64,000 nt of DNA from UBA7672 sp044224605 (GTDB taxonomy: Bacteria > Pseudomonadota > Alphaproteobacteria > Caulobacterales > Hyphomonadaceae), in NCBI GenBank assembly GCA_044224605.1, contig JBGAKC010000020.1, forward strand, positions 22,742 to 86,741, written 5' to 3'. The translations under genes and the position numbers were made by a program. Every line of letters starts with the position of its first letter. Position 1 is the stretch's first letter. Below, one piece after another: positions 35,353 through 44,165 of this stretch. The notes beneath the pieces were generated by a model. It had not been told where the DNA came from, did not search any database, and saw only the letters and a list, made by a program, of their open reading frames with translations.

Positions 35353-35706
35353 ATGTCCTGTGGCCATTCCCATATGATTCCGCTGCTTCCGATCGGGGAC
35401 GGCTCGCAGACCAGCCGCCTGACGGATGGGCTGGCGATGGAAATCCATCTCGGCGATCTCGCGCCGGGCGATCCGCTGCGGGAAGTGGAGATCGCCAAGG
35501 AACACGGTGTCAGCCGGACGATCGTCCGCGCGGCGCTACAACGGCTTGAGGCGCAGGGGCTGGCGGAGATCGTGCTCAACAAGGGCGCGGGGGTTCGCGG
35601 GGCAGGCGAAGGCGGAACGCCGGACCTCTTGGAGCTGCAACTGCAGTTCATTGTGCTCGCCGTCCGCAGCGCGGCGGCGCGGGCCGCGGGCGCAGCTTCT
35701 ACGTGA
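35353..35706 (+). pseudogene. truncated GntR-family regulator
   Basis: The 117-residue frame holds a complete GntR winged helix-turn-helix (about 20-78: LGDLAPGDPLREVEIAKEHGVSRTIVRAALQRLEAQGLAEIVLNKGAGV). The effector-binding FCD or UTRA domain (usually 140-160 residues) is missing; the frame runs about 35 Ala-rich residues further and stops. The end overlaps what looks like the tail of a TonB receptor in another frame. It could still bind DNA. A start at ATG 35374 is also possible. It diverges from the ATP-grasp gene. Confidence 0.55.
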
Positions 35707-35726
35707 ACGACACGTTCAACTTCTAG
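35640..35726 (+). pseudogene. possible C-terminal remnant of a TonB receptor
   Basis: In the third frame, out of phase with the truncated GntR gene, the last residues before the TAG at 35724-35726 read FYVNDTFNF. A terminal aromatic beta-strand of this kind is typical of TonB-dependent receptor ends. Upstream Gly/Arg-rich residues (GGAGRGRS) lead into it. No more of the receptor is present. The match is short, so the claim is tentative. Confidence 0.35.
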
Positions 35727-35799
35727 CTGGCGGTCTCAAGTCTGGGGCGCTGGATCGATCCCCTCTCCGTTCGCAGGGAGGGGATCGGTTTACCCGGAA

Positions 35800-37884
35800 C
35801 TACCAGATGCGGACACGTTGGTCGGGGGGCAAGTAGAGCTTGTCGCCTGGCTTGATGTTGAAGGCTGCGTACCAGGCGTCCATGTTCCGGACCACGCCGT
35901 TGACGCGGTAGCGGTTGGGGGCGTGGCTGTCGCCATCCAGCATCGCACGAGCGACCTCCTCGCGAACCTTGCCGCGATAGGATTTGGCGTAGGCGAGAAA
36001 GAAGCGCTGGTCGCCTGTGAGGCCGTTGATGACGGGGGCAGGCTTGCCGTTGAGCGAGAGGTGGTAGGCGGCGTAGGCGATCTCGAGGCCTGAGAGGTCG
36101 CCGATGTTTTCGCCCAGCGTGCCGAGACCGTTCACGCACGCGCCGAGATACGGACAGTAAGCATCGTACTGATCGATGAGCGTGTCGGCCTTCGCGACGA
36201 AGCGAGCGTCTGTCTGCGGCGTCCACCAGTTGGCGTTCTTGCCGGCGCCGTCGAACTGCCGGCCGCGATCATCGAACCCGTGGCTCATCTCGTGGCCGAT
36301 GACGGCGCCGATGCCGCCATAGTTCTCGGCCGCATCCGCATCGGGATCGAAATAGGGCGCCTGCAGGATGCCGGCGGGCATGGTGAAGGTGTTGGAGAGC
36401 GGATTGTAGAACGCGTTGATCGTGTGCGCGGGGGTAGGCCAGAGCTCCCGGTCGACAGGCTTGTGCAGATCGTCGCTCATCTTCTGCCATTCGAATTCGT
36501 ACACGCTGTAGACGTCCTCGACGAGCTTGCCCGGCTCGATCTTGAGGCCGGAGATGTCCTCCCACTTGTCCGGATAGCCGATCTGCGGCTTGAGCGCGGC
36601 GAGCTTGGTGAGAGCGGCCGCCCGCGTCTTGTCGTCCATCCAGTCGAGACCCTTCATGCGCGTCTCGAAAGCGGCGCGGATATTGGCGACGATGGCGTCG
36701 ATCTTCGCCTTGTGACCAGACGGGAAGTTGCGCTTCACGTAGAGCTGGCCGACTTCTGGCCCGAGATAGTTGTTCACGATGCCGACAGCCCACTGCCAGC
36801 GTGGCGGCGGCTCCTCGAGGCCGGCGAGTTGTTTCGAGAAGAAGTTGAAGTAGCTGTCGGCGAAAGGTTTCGGCAGGTATTCGGCGAACTCGTTGGCGAT
36901 GTGGAACTCCATCCAGAGTTTCCAGTCGTCCAGCGGGACTTCGCGGATCAGCCTGGCGAGGTCGGCCACGGCGGTCTGATCGGTTACGACGATGCGATCA
37001 GAGTTCGTGAGGCCGCCTTCGGCGAGGAACAGATCCCATTTGAAACCGGGCGCCCACGCTTTGAGCTGGGCCAGCGACATGGTGCGCAGAGCTTCGTCGG
37101 CGGCGATCGAGCGATCCTCGTCGGTATGCGCCTCGGCGATCTTCTTCTCCAGGTTGTAGATGCGCGTGGCGTCGTCCTGGGGATCGGGATTGCCGATCAG
37201 CCTGAGGATGTTGGCGACGTGGATGCGGTAGCCGAGGCGCATCGACTCATCCTGCAGGCCGGTCGAGATGTAGTAGCCGCGATGGGGCATGCCGAGCCCG
37301 GCCTGAGACACCCAGATCGCGTTGCTGTCGGGATCGGCCGGGCTGGCGGAGACGCTGGCGCCGATGGGCGAGTTGTAGCCGATGACGCCCATCAGTCGCG
37401 TGAGGTCATCATAGGTCTTCACCGCACGGATGCGATCAAGATGAGGTTTCAACGGGCTGATGCCGCGTGCTTCGATTGTCTTCTCGTCCATCGCAGCAGA
37501 ATAGAGATCGGCGATCTTGCGCTCGATCGTGCCAGGGGCGGGTTTCGCGGCGATGATCTGCTCGATCATACTGCGTATGTCTTCGTCGGATTTCTCGGTG
37601 AGGTCTTCCGCGACGCCGGCGGAGACCTTGTCGGGCGGCAGCTGGTAGCTCGCAAGCCAGCTGCCGTTCACATAAGCATAGAAATCCTGCCCCGGAGTGT
37701 CCTTGGCGTATCTGACCTGCTGGACAAGAGCGGGCGGTTGGCTCTGCTGGCTTTTGTGCGAAACGGCCGGCGCGGGCGTGGAGGCAACAGACAGGAGAGG
37801 CTGGGGCGCGGTGCAAGCTGCAAGAACAAGCGCTGCGGAGGCGGCCGCCTGCTGGATCAGGCGGCGAAGAAGGCTGGCGGCCAA
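35800..37884 (-). CDS. M13 family metallopeptidase, copy 1
   Basis: A 694-residue neprilysin-type zinc peptidase. The lipoprotein signal has lipobox LAAC with Cys 24. Zinc motif HEMSH is at 531-535 (HExxH), the third ligand Glu 592 is in GENIGD, and the substrate motif NAFYNP is present. The C-terminus RVRIW is the family end. It should cleave periplasmic peptides. TTG 37884 is chosen because GAGGGA lies before it and it opens the signal directly. It is the most diverged of three M13 genes in a row. Confidence 0.88.
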   Translation of the reverse strand: MAASLLRRLIQQAAASAALVLAACTAPQPLLSVASTPAPAVSHKSQQSQPPALVQQVRYAKDTPGQDFYAYVNGSWLASYQLPPDKVSAGVAEDLTEKSDEDIRSMIEQIIAAKPAPGTIERKIADLYSAAMDEKTIEARGISPLKPHLDRIRAVKTYDDLTRLMGVIGYNSPIGASVSASPADPDSNAIWVSQAGLGMPHRGYYISTGLQDESMRLGYRIHVANILRLIGNPDPQDDATRIYNLEKKIAEAHTDEDRSIAADEALRTMSLAQLKAWAPGFKWDLFLAEGGLTNSDRIVVTDQTAVADLARLIREVPLDDWKLWMEFHIANEFAEYLPKPFADSYFNFFSKQLAGLEEPPPRWQWAVGIVNNYLGPEVGQLYVKRNFPSGHKAKIDAIVANIRAAFETRMKGLDWMDDKTRAAALTKLAALKPQIGYPDKWEDISGLKIEPGKLVEDVYSVYEFEWQKMSDDLHKPVDRELWPTPAHTINAFYNPLSNTFTMPAGILQAPYFDPDADAAENYGGIGAVIGHEMSHGFDDRGRQFDGAGKNANWWTPQTDARFVAKADTLIDQYDAYCPYLGACVNGLGTLGENIGDLSGLEIAYAAYHLSLNGKPAPVINGLTGDQRFFLAYAKSYRGKVREEVARAMLDGDSHAPNRYRVNGVVRNMDAWYAAFNIKPGDKLYLPPDQRVRIW

Positions 37885-37961
37885 GGACGTTCCCTCATGT
37901 CTTTCTTTGCGCTCGAGTCTTGCGGGCGGCGGAGGGAAGTCAAGCGCGGCGAGCTGCAACA

Positions 37962-37990
37962 GAAAGCCCGCAATCCGTGGGGATTGCGAG
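37962..37990 (-). terminator. terminator after M13 copy 2
   Basis: CGCAATCC (37969-37976) pairs with GGATTGCG (37981-37988) around a 4-base loop. On the minus strand it is followed by GGCTTTCTG, a short weak T-run. It lies between M13 copy 2 and copy 1, so copy 1 probably has its own promoter. Confidence 0.55.
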
Positions 37991-38017
37991 CCTCTGTAAC
38001 CTTGCGGTTGTAACTAT

Positions 38018-40081
38018 CTACCAGATGCGGACGCGCTTGTCTGGCGCGATGTACATCTTGTCGCCCTCCTTCACGCCGAATGCCGTGTACCATTCGTCGA
38101 TGTTCGGCATGACGCCGTTGACGCGGAACTCGGGCGGGGAGTGCTCGTCGGTTGTGAGCAGTTGGCGCGCCATGTCCTCGCGCGCCATCGCGCGCCAGAC
38201 CTGAGCCCAGGACAGGAAGAAGCGCTGGTCGCCGGTGTACTTGACGCCGTTCACTTCGATAACCGGAGCTTCCTTGCCGCCGAGCGACTGATGATAGGCC
38301 GTGTAGGCCATGATCATGCCGCCGAGGTCGCCTATGTTCTCGCCGGTCGTGTGGGCGCCGGAGATGCACTGGTCCGGGAAGGGGCAGTACTTGTCGTACT
38401 GCGCATTCAGCTGGTCGGCCTTGGCGCGGAACTTGGCCTTGGTGTCCGGCGTCCACCAGTCGCGCTGCACGCCCTGGTCGTCGAAGGCGGCGCCCTGGTC
38501 GTCGAAGCCGTGACCGATCTCGTGGCCGATCACCGCGCCGATGGCGCCGTAGTTGACCGCGGGGTCGGCGTTCACGTCGAAGAACGGCGCTTGCAGGATG
38601 CCGGCCGGGAACGTGATCTGGTTCATCAGCGGGTTGTAGGACGCGTTCACGGTCTGGGCGTTCATGCCCCACTCGTCACGGTCGACCGGCGAGTTGAGAC
38701 GGGCGACCTGGCGGTTCCACTCGAACTGCTGGGCGGCCTTGATGTTCTCGAACAGCTTCGTCTTGTCGACCTGCATGGCGGAGTAGTCGCGCCACTTCTT
38801 GGGATAGCCGACGCGGACTTCGAAGTTCGCGAGCTTCTTGAGGGCCTGGGCGCGCGTGGCCTCGTCCATCCACTCGAGGCCCTTGATGCGGGTTTCGAGG
38901 GCGGTGTGCAGGTTCCCGACGAGGGCTTCCATCTTGGCCTTGTTTTCTGGCGGGAAGAATCTCGCCGCATAGGCCTCGCCGAGCGCTTCGCCGATATTGT
39001 TGTCGAGAATGCGCACGCCGCGCTTCCAGCGATCGCGTTTGGCGGTGACGCCGGAGAGGGTCTTGTTGAAGAACTCGAAGGCCGCGTCGTCGAACGCCTT
39101 GGTGAGGTAGGTCGCGTTGTCGGACGCAATGTGGAAGGCAAGGTATTTCTTCCAGGCGTCGATCGGCTGGGTGTCGAGCAGTTTGGCGCCGGCGGTGATG
39201 GAGGTGTCGCCATAGGCCACCATGTTGTCGAGCTTCGCGATGCCGAGGCCGGCGGCGAAGGCGTCGAGGTCGATGTTCGGGACGAGTTTCCTGAAGTCGG
39301 CGGCGCTCATCGCCTTGAAGGCCTTGTCGGGGACGCGGAGGGCTTCAGGCGTCCAGTGGCCCTTGGCGACTTCCGTCTCGAACTTGATGACGGTATCGGC
39401 GGACTTGGCCGGTTCCTTGTCGCCGAGAAGTTCGAAGATCTTGGTGACGTAGGCCTTGTAGGCGGCGCGGTAGGCGTCGAACTTCTCGGACTTGCCAAGA
39501 TAGTAGTCGCGCTCCGGCATGCCGAGGCCGCCCTGCGCGGCCCACACGGCGTAACGTTTCGGATCGGCGGTGTCGGCTTCGACGCCAAAGCCGAACGGCG
39601 CGGTGTAGGCGATGCTGGAAGAGAGCAGTTTGACGAGGTCGGCCTTGGTCTTCACGGCGTCGATATTGGCGAGATAGGGCTTCAGCGGCTCGATGCCGCG
39701 CGTCTCCAGCGTCGCTTCGTCCATCCACGAGGCGTAGATGTCGGCGGCCTTGGCGGTGTTTGAGCCGGCGGCGGGCGGGGTCGTAGCGAAGCTGTCGATA
39801 ATCGTCTTCACGTCCTTCTCGGACTTCTCGCCGAGCGCATCGAACGAACCGTAGCGCGCCTTGTCTTCCGGCATCTGGAATGTCGCGAGCCAGTGGCCGT
39901 TGGCGTATTTAAAGAAGTCGTCGCCCGGCTTCACGGCGGCGTCCATGTTGGTGAGGTCGATCCCGAACTCGCCGATTGCCGGCTTGGCCGACGCGGTGGC
40001 CGAGGCGTCGGGCGCCTTGTCGGGGCTGCAGGCCGCAAGCAGCGCGGCGGCGGAGGCGGCGAGGAGAAGCTTCAGTCGCAT
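38018..40081 (-). CDS. M13 family metallopeptidase, copy 2
   Basis: A 687-residue lipoprotein (lipobox LAAC, Cys 18) of the M13 family. HEIGH at 520-524 and Glu 581 of GENIGD bind zinc; NASYNP replaces the usual NAYY/NAFY motif; it ends RVRIW. Predicted to degrade peptides in the periplasm. ATG 40081 is preferred over GTG 40090 because AGAAGG lies at a suitable distance. It is closest to copy 3, with nearly identical signal peptides. Confidence 0.92.
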   Translation of the reverse strand: MRLKLLLAASAAALLAACSPDKAPDASATASAKPAIGEFGIDLTNMDAAVKPGDDFFKYANGHWLATFQMPEDKARYGSFDALGEKSEKDVKTIIDSFATTPPAAGSNTAKAADIYASWMDEATLETRGIEPLKPYLANIDAVKTKADLVKLLSSSIAYTAPFGFGVEADTADPKRYAVWAAQGGLGMPERDYYLGKSEKFDAYRAAYKAYVTKIFELLGDKEPAKSADTVIKFETEVAKGHWTPEALRVPDKAFKAMSAADFRKLVPNIDLDAFAAGLGIAKLDNMVAYGDTSITAGAKLLDTQPIDAWKKYLAFHIASDNATYLTKAFDDAAFEFFNKTLSGVTAKRDRWKRGVRILDNNIGEALGEAYAARFFPPENKAKMEALVGNLHTALETRIKGLEWMDEATRAQALKKLANFEVRVGYPKKWRDYSAMQVDKTKLFENIKAAQQFEWNRQVARLNSPVDRDEWGMNAQTVNASYNPLMNQITFPAGILQAPFFDVNADPAVNYGAIGAVIGHEIGHGFDDQGAAFDDQGVQRDWWTPDTKAKFRAKADQLNAQYDKYCPFPDQCISGAHTTGENIGDLGGMIMAYTAYHQSLGGKEAPVIEVNGVKYTGDQRFFLSWAQVWRAMAREDMARQLLTTDEHSPPEFRVNGVMPNIDEWYTAFGVKEGDKMYIAPDKRVRIW

Positions 40082-40216
40082 GGAGTGCACCTTCTGAAAT
40101 GGGTCCGCGGTCCGTCGGCCGCGATGGGCACGATTTCTCCCGGCCGGAGAGGCGTGTCAATGAAATTTATCGAAAAACAATATCACCTAGGCAGCGTACC
40201 TGAGCCATGAGCGGCA

Positions 40217-40251
40217 GCGAAAAGCCCGTGATTCCTGAGGAATCACGGGCT
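40217..40251 (-). terminator. terminator after M13 copy 3
   Basis: AGCCCGTGATTCC (40223-40235) pairs perfectly with GGAATCACGGGCT (40239-40251) across a 3-base loop. On the minus strand TTTTC follows. It lies downstream of M13 copy 3 and so separates it from copy 2. Confidence 0.88.
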
Positions 40252-40292
40252 CTGGCATGATTGCCGGGCGAGAGCCCGGCGGTCCTGATCGA

Positions 40293-42335
40293 CTACCAGA
40301 TGTGGACGCGGTCTTCCGGCTTGATGAAGGCCTTGTCGCCTTCCTTCACGCTGAACGCCGCATACCAGGCGTCGATGTTGCGCTCGGGGATCGAGCCGCG
40401 CGCAGCGGCCGGCGAGTGCGGGTCGGTGCGCAGCTGGTTTACGAGTGCATCCTCGCGGATCGCCTGACGCCACACCTGCGCGTGCGCCATGAAGAACCGC
40501 TGGTCGCCGGTGAAGCCGTCAATGACCGGAGCTTCCTTGCCGCCGAGCGAGAGGTGGTAGGCGGTGTAGGCCATCTCGAGGCCGCCGAGGTCGCCGATGT
40601 TCTCGCCCATGGTGAGGTCGCCCTTCACGCACTGGCCTTCGAGCGGGCAGAAGGCGTTGTACTGCGCGCCGAACTTGGTCGTGGCTTCCTTGAACTTGGC
40701 CTTTGTTTCCGCCGTCCACCAGTTGCGGATCTTGCCGGCCTCGTCATACTCCGAACCCTGATCGTCGAAGCCGTGGCCCATCTCGTGGCCGATCACCGCG
40801 CCGATGGCGCCGTAGTTCACGGCCGGGTCAGCGTTAGGGTCGAAGAACGGGGGCTGCAGGATCGCCGCCGGGAACGTGATCTGGTTCATCAGCGGGTTGT
40901 AGTAGGCGTTCACCGTCTGCGGGTTCATGTGCCACTCGGTGCGGTCGACCGGGCCCTTGAGCTGGGCGACCTGGCGGTCCCACTCGAACTTGCGGCCCGC
41001 GCGGACGTTCTCGAACAGCTTGCCGGGCTGGACGGTGTAGGCGGAGTAGTCGCGCCATTTCACCGGATAGCCGACGCGCGGATCGAAGGTGGAGAGCTTC
41101 TTCTGCGCTTCGGCGCGGGTCGGCTCGTCCATCCAGGCCAGGGTCTTGAGACGCTCGCCCATGGCCTTGTTCAGGTTGGCGACCAGCTCGTCCATCTTCG
41201 CCTTGTTTTCCGGCGGGAAGAACTTGGCGACGTAGGTCTCGCCGACGCCTTCGCCGATCAGGCCGTCGAGCAGCTGCATGCCCCGCTTCCAGCGCTCACG
41301 CTGGGCTTCCTGGCCGTTGAGGGCTTTGCGGAAGAAGTTGAAGCTGGCGTCGTCGAACGCCTTGGTGAGGTTCGAGGCGTTGTCGCTGGCGATGTGGAAG
41401 GCGAGGTACTTCTTCCAGGCGTCAACCGGCTGCGTGTCGAGCAGCTTGGCGCCATCGCGCAGGGCGGTCGTTTCGTTGACAACGAAGTGCTGCGTGTCGC
41501 CGAGGCCCATGCCGGCGAGGACGACGTCCCAGTCCATGGCGGGGATCATCTTCTTGAGGCCGGCGCGGTCGACCGGGTTGTTAGTCGCCTGCACGTCGCG
41601 CTGTTTTTCCGGCTCCCAATGGGCGGTGGCCAGCTTGGTCTCGAGCGCGATGACGGTGTCGGCGGATTTCGCCGCGTCCTTGTCGCCAATCAGTTCGAAG
41701 ATCTTGGTGACGTAGGCCTTGTAGGCCGCGCGGTAACCGACGAAACGCTCGCCCTTGTCGAGGTAGAAGTCGCGGTTCGGCATGCCGAGGCCGGCCTGCG
41801 TGATGTTGACCGTGTACTTGGTCGGGTCAGCCGGGTCGGGCTGGATGTAGAGGGCGAACGGGCCGGCATAGTCGAAATTGCCCATCAGCTTGACAATGTC
41901 GGCCTTGGTCTTGGCGGCCGCGATGGCGTCGAGGTCAGTCTTCAGCGGTTCGATGCCGCGCGCCTCGAGGGCGGCTTCGTCCATCCAGGAGTTGTAGAGG
42001 TTGAGGACCTTCTCCTGGACAGACCCGGCGGCCGGCGGGGTCTTGGCGAGTTCATCCAGGATGGTGTGAACGTCAGTCTCCGACTTGTCGCGCAGGCCGT
42101 CGAAGGCGCCGTAACGCGTCTTGTCGGCGGGCATCTTGAAGGTCGCGAGCCACGCGCCGTTGACGTACTTAAAGAAGTCGTCGCCGGGCTTCACGGCCTT
42201 ATCCATCGCCGTGGTGTCGATGCCGAAGGCGCCCAGGGCGGCCTTCGGGGCTTCAGCCACGGGGGCGGGTTTTTCCGGGCTGCAAGCGGCAAGCAGCGCG
42301 GCCGCCGAAGCGGCAAGAAGCAGAGACATTCGCAT
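40293..42335 (-). CDS. M13 family metallopeptidase, copy 3
   Basis: A 680-residue lipoprotein (lipobox LAAC, Cys 18) of the M13 family. HEMGH at 517-521 and Glu 578 of GENIGD bind zinc; NAYYNP is the standard substrate motif; it ends RVHIW. ATG 42335 has AGAGGTGA just upstream. It shares the signal-peptide pattern RMSLLLAASAAALLAAC and most of the core with copy 2, so the two come from a recent duplication. Confidence 0.92.
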   Translation of the reverse strand: MRMSLLLAASAAALLAACSPEKPAPVAEAPKAALGAFGIDTTAMDKAVKPGDDFFKYVNGAWLATFKMPADKTRYGAFDGLRDKSETDVHTILDELAKTPPAAGSVQEKVLNLYNSWMDEAALEARGIEPLKTDLDAIAAAKTKADIVKLMGNFDYAGPFALYIQPDPADPTKYTVNITQAGLGMPNRDFYLDKGERFVGYRAAYKAYVTKIFELIGDKDAAKSADTVIALETKLATAHWEPEKQRDVQATNNPVDRAGLKKMIPAMDWDVVLAGMGLGDTQHFVVNETTALRDGAKLLDTQPVDAWKKYLAFHIASDNASNLTKAFDDASFNFFRKALNGQEAQRERWKRGMQLLDGLIGEGVGETYVAKFFPPENKAKMDELVANLNKAMGERLKTLAWMDEPTRAEAQKKLSTFDPRVGYPVKWRDYSAYTVQPGKLFENVRAGRKFEWDRQVAQLKGPVDRTEWHMNPQTVNAYYNPLMNQITFPAAILQPPFFDPNADPAVNYGAIGAVIGHEMGHGFDDQGSEYDEAGKIRNWWTAETKAKFKEATTKFGAQYNAFCPLEGQCVKGDLTMGENIGDLGGLEMAYTAYHLSLGGKEAPVIDGFTGDQRFFMAHAQVWRQAIREDALVNQLRTDPHSPAAARGSIPERNIDAWYAAFSVKEGDKAFIKPEDRVHIW

Positions 42336-42500
42336 GGGGTCACCTCTGAGGTCGATCATCGCCGGGGTTGCAGCGGCGGACGCACGATTTCCCCCGCCTG
42401 ATGGAGGAAGTCAACGAAACGCATCGGAAAACAATAAGAACCGTCAGGGCCGCGCGGTAAAACCACGACAAATCAGGAGGATTCAGATAGGCACGCGCGG

Positions 42501-43883
42501 ATGACAGACATTTCGAACAACCGAGACGACAGCCTGGAGCCGCCCCCTTCGCGGACGGAGCGGCGGGCCCGGGACTTCCGCGTGATCGGCGGCGTCGCCG
42601 TTGTGGTGCTGCTGGTGCTGGCGGTGGCGGGACAGGCGACGTGGGTCTCGGCGCTGCTTGGCAGTGTGATCGTGGTGGCGGCGTGCATCGGCTGGTTTTT
42701 TGGGACGGTCGATCCGGCGATCGACGCGGAAGTCGGGGATACGGGCGGCATGGCGGCGGAGGCGCGCCGCAGGGCCGAGACGGAGCGCCGGTTCAGGGTG
42801 GCGCTGATCGAAGCGCTGCCGGAGACGGCGATCTACATCGACGCGCAGGGCAAGGTGGAGGCCGCCAATGCGGCCGCGCGCAAGCAGTTCCGCTTCGTGG
42901 TGGCCGATCCCATGCTGACGGCGGTGGTGCGGCGACCGGAATTGCTCGATGCGGTGGCGATGGCGCGGCGCACCGGGGAGGTGCAGCGCTTCGAGATCAT
43001 GCAGCGTGACGAGACGGACAAGCACTTCGCGTGCATCGCCTCGCCGCTGGGATCAGGCGTGCTGCTGAGCCTGCACGACTACACAGATATCAAGCGGATG
43101 GAGCTCGCGCGCGTGGATTTCCTCGCCAACGCCAGCCACGAGCTGCGTACGCCGCTGACGTCGCTGTCGGGCTTCATCGAGACAATGCGCGGGCCGGCGC
43201 GGGACGATCCTGAGGCGCGCGACCGCTTCCTTGAAATCATGCAGGGGCAGGCGGATCGGATGCGGCGGCTGATCAGCGACCTGCTGTCGCTGTCGCGGAT
43301 CGAGCTGGTGGAGCATCGCCCGCCTGAAGGCGAGGCGGACCTGGCGGCGGTGGTGGTCGAGGCGCGTGATGCCCTGGCGCCGGTTGCCAAGGAGCGGGGA
43401 GTCGAGTTGCGCGTGACGGGCGTTGGGGGCGCGGTGAATGTGACTGGCGCGCGGGACGAGCTGGCGCAGGTGGTTCAGAACCTGATCGACAATGCGCTGA
43501 AGTATTCCGAGAAGGGCGGCGTCGTGGATGTCGAGGTGCTGACAGGCTTGGGCGCGGACGAGGCGGCGGCGCTGGGCGGACGGCGCTGGGATGATGCGGG
43601 ACGGATGTCGATCGTGGCGGCGCCTGTCGGCGTTGGCGGGCGGACTTACGCCGTGCTGCGGGTGAGCGATGCGGGGCCGGGGATTGAGCGGCAGTATCTG
43701 CCTCGGCTTTCGGAACGGTTCTATCGCGTGGACCAGGGGCGCGGGCTGAAGCCGGGAACGGGGCTGGGTCTCGCGATCGTGAAGCATGTGGTGCAGCGCC
43801 ATCGCGGCGCCTTCCTGGTGGAAAGTGAGCCGGGGCGCGGATCGGCCTTCGGCGTGCTGCTGCCGATGGCGGATGTTGCCTGA
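42501..43883 (+). CDS. phoR: phosphate regulon sensor kinase PhoR
   Basis: A 460-residue histidine kinase. Two TM helices (about 32-49 and 51-69), a PAS-like segment (about 95-190), HisKA with LANASHELRTPLTSLSGF (phospho-His 213), and HATPase with NLIDNALKYSEKGG, GPGIE and GTGLGLAIVKHVV. It phosphorylates PhoB when phosphate is low. The short periplasmic loop is typical of PhoR. The pst/pho partners pstB, phoU and phoB follow about 1.8 kb later, but an IDO gene lies between on the other strand. Confidence 0.92.
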   Translation: MTDISNNRDDSLEPPPSRTERRARDFRVIGGVAVVVLLVLAVAGQATWVSALLGSVIVVAACIGWFFGTVDPAIDAEVGDTGGMAAEARRRAETERRFRVALIEALPETAIYIDAQGKVEAANAAARKQFRFVVADPMLTAVVRRPELLDAVAMARRTGEVQRFEIMQRDETDKHFACIASPLGSGVLLSLHDYTDIKRMELARVDFLANASHELRTPLTSLSGFIETMRGPARDDPEARDRFLEIMQGQADRMRRLISDLLSLSRIELVEHRPPEGEADLAAVVVEARDALAPVAKERGVELRVTGVGGAVNVTGARDELAQVVQNLIDNALKYSEKGGVVDVEVLTGLGADEAAALGGRRWDDAGRMSIVAAPVGVGGRTYAVLRVSDAGPGIERQYLPRLSERFYRVDQGRGLKPGTGLGLAIVKHVVQRHRGAFLVESEPGRGSAFGVLLPMADVA

Positions 43884-43899
43884 AGCACGCGAGGGCGTA

Positions 43900-44156
43900 C
43901 TGGACAGTCGCGCGCGGGCGGACTGGGCGCGGCTGGAGAAGACATCGCCACGCTTCGGCCTCGCCATCCGGGCGAACCGGAGCAGATCAATGTGTCGCTC
44001 CTCGATCTTCCCGACGAAGTGCAGGCCGGGAAGAAGACGACAGCGGCGGCCCTTGTCGAAGCGAGGGCCGTCATCGCGACGTTCACGACGGGCGATGTCG
44101 GGCCGCTCGAAAAGCGGATCGGCGCCGGAGCGCAGGGAGCCGGCGCGCCATTATGA
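43900..44156 (+). pseudogene. possible decayed coding remnant
   Basis: After phoR, one frame ending at the TGA 44154-44156 gives about 75 residues of good coding character (GEDIATLRPRHPGEP, then INVSLLDLPDEVQAGKK), but it has no start or ribosome site of its own and no family I know. It may be the tail of a lost gene. It could also be chance. Confidence 0.25.
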
Positions 44157-44165
44157 TTGCTTGCG

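Noticed and set aside
35757..35786. Hairpin GATCCCCTC/GAGGGGATC as a terminator of M13 copy 1
   Set aside because: It has a good stem but no T-run on the minus strand; may be structural only.
38141..42401. Long plus-strand frames opposite the M13 genes
   Set aside because: They are mirror frames of strongly conserved metallopeptidases; compositions are Val/Gly/Arg-rich without domains.
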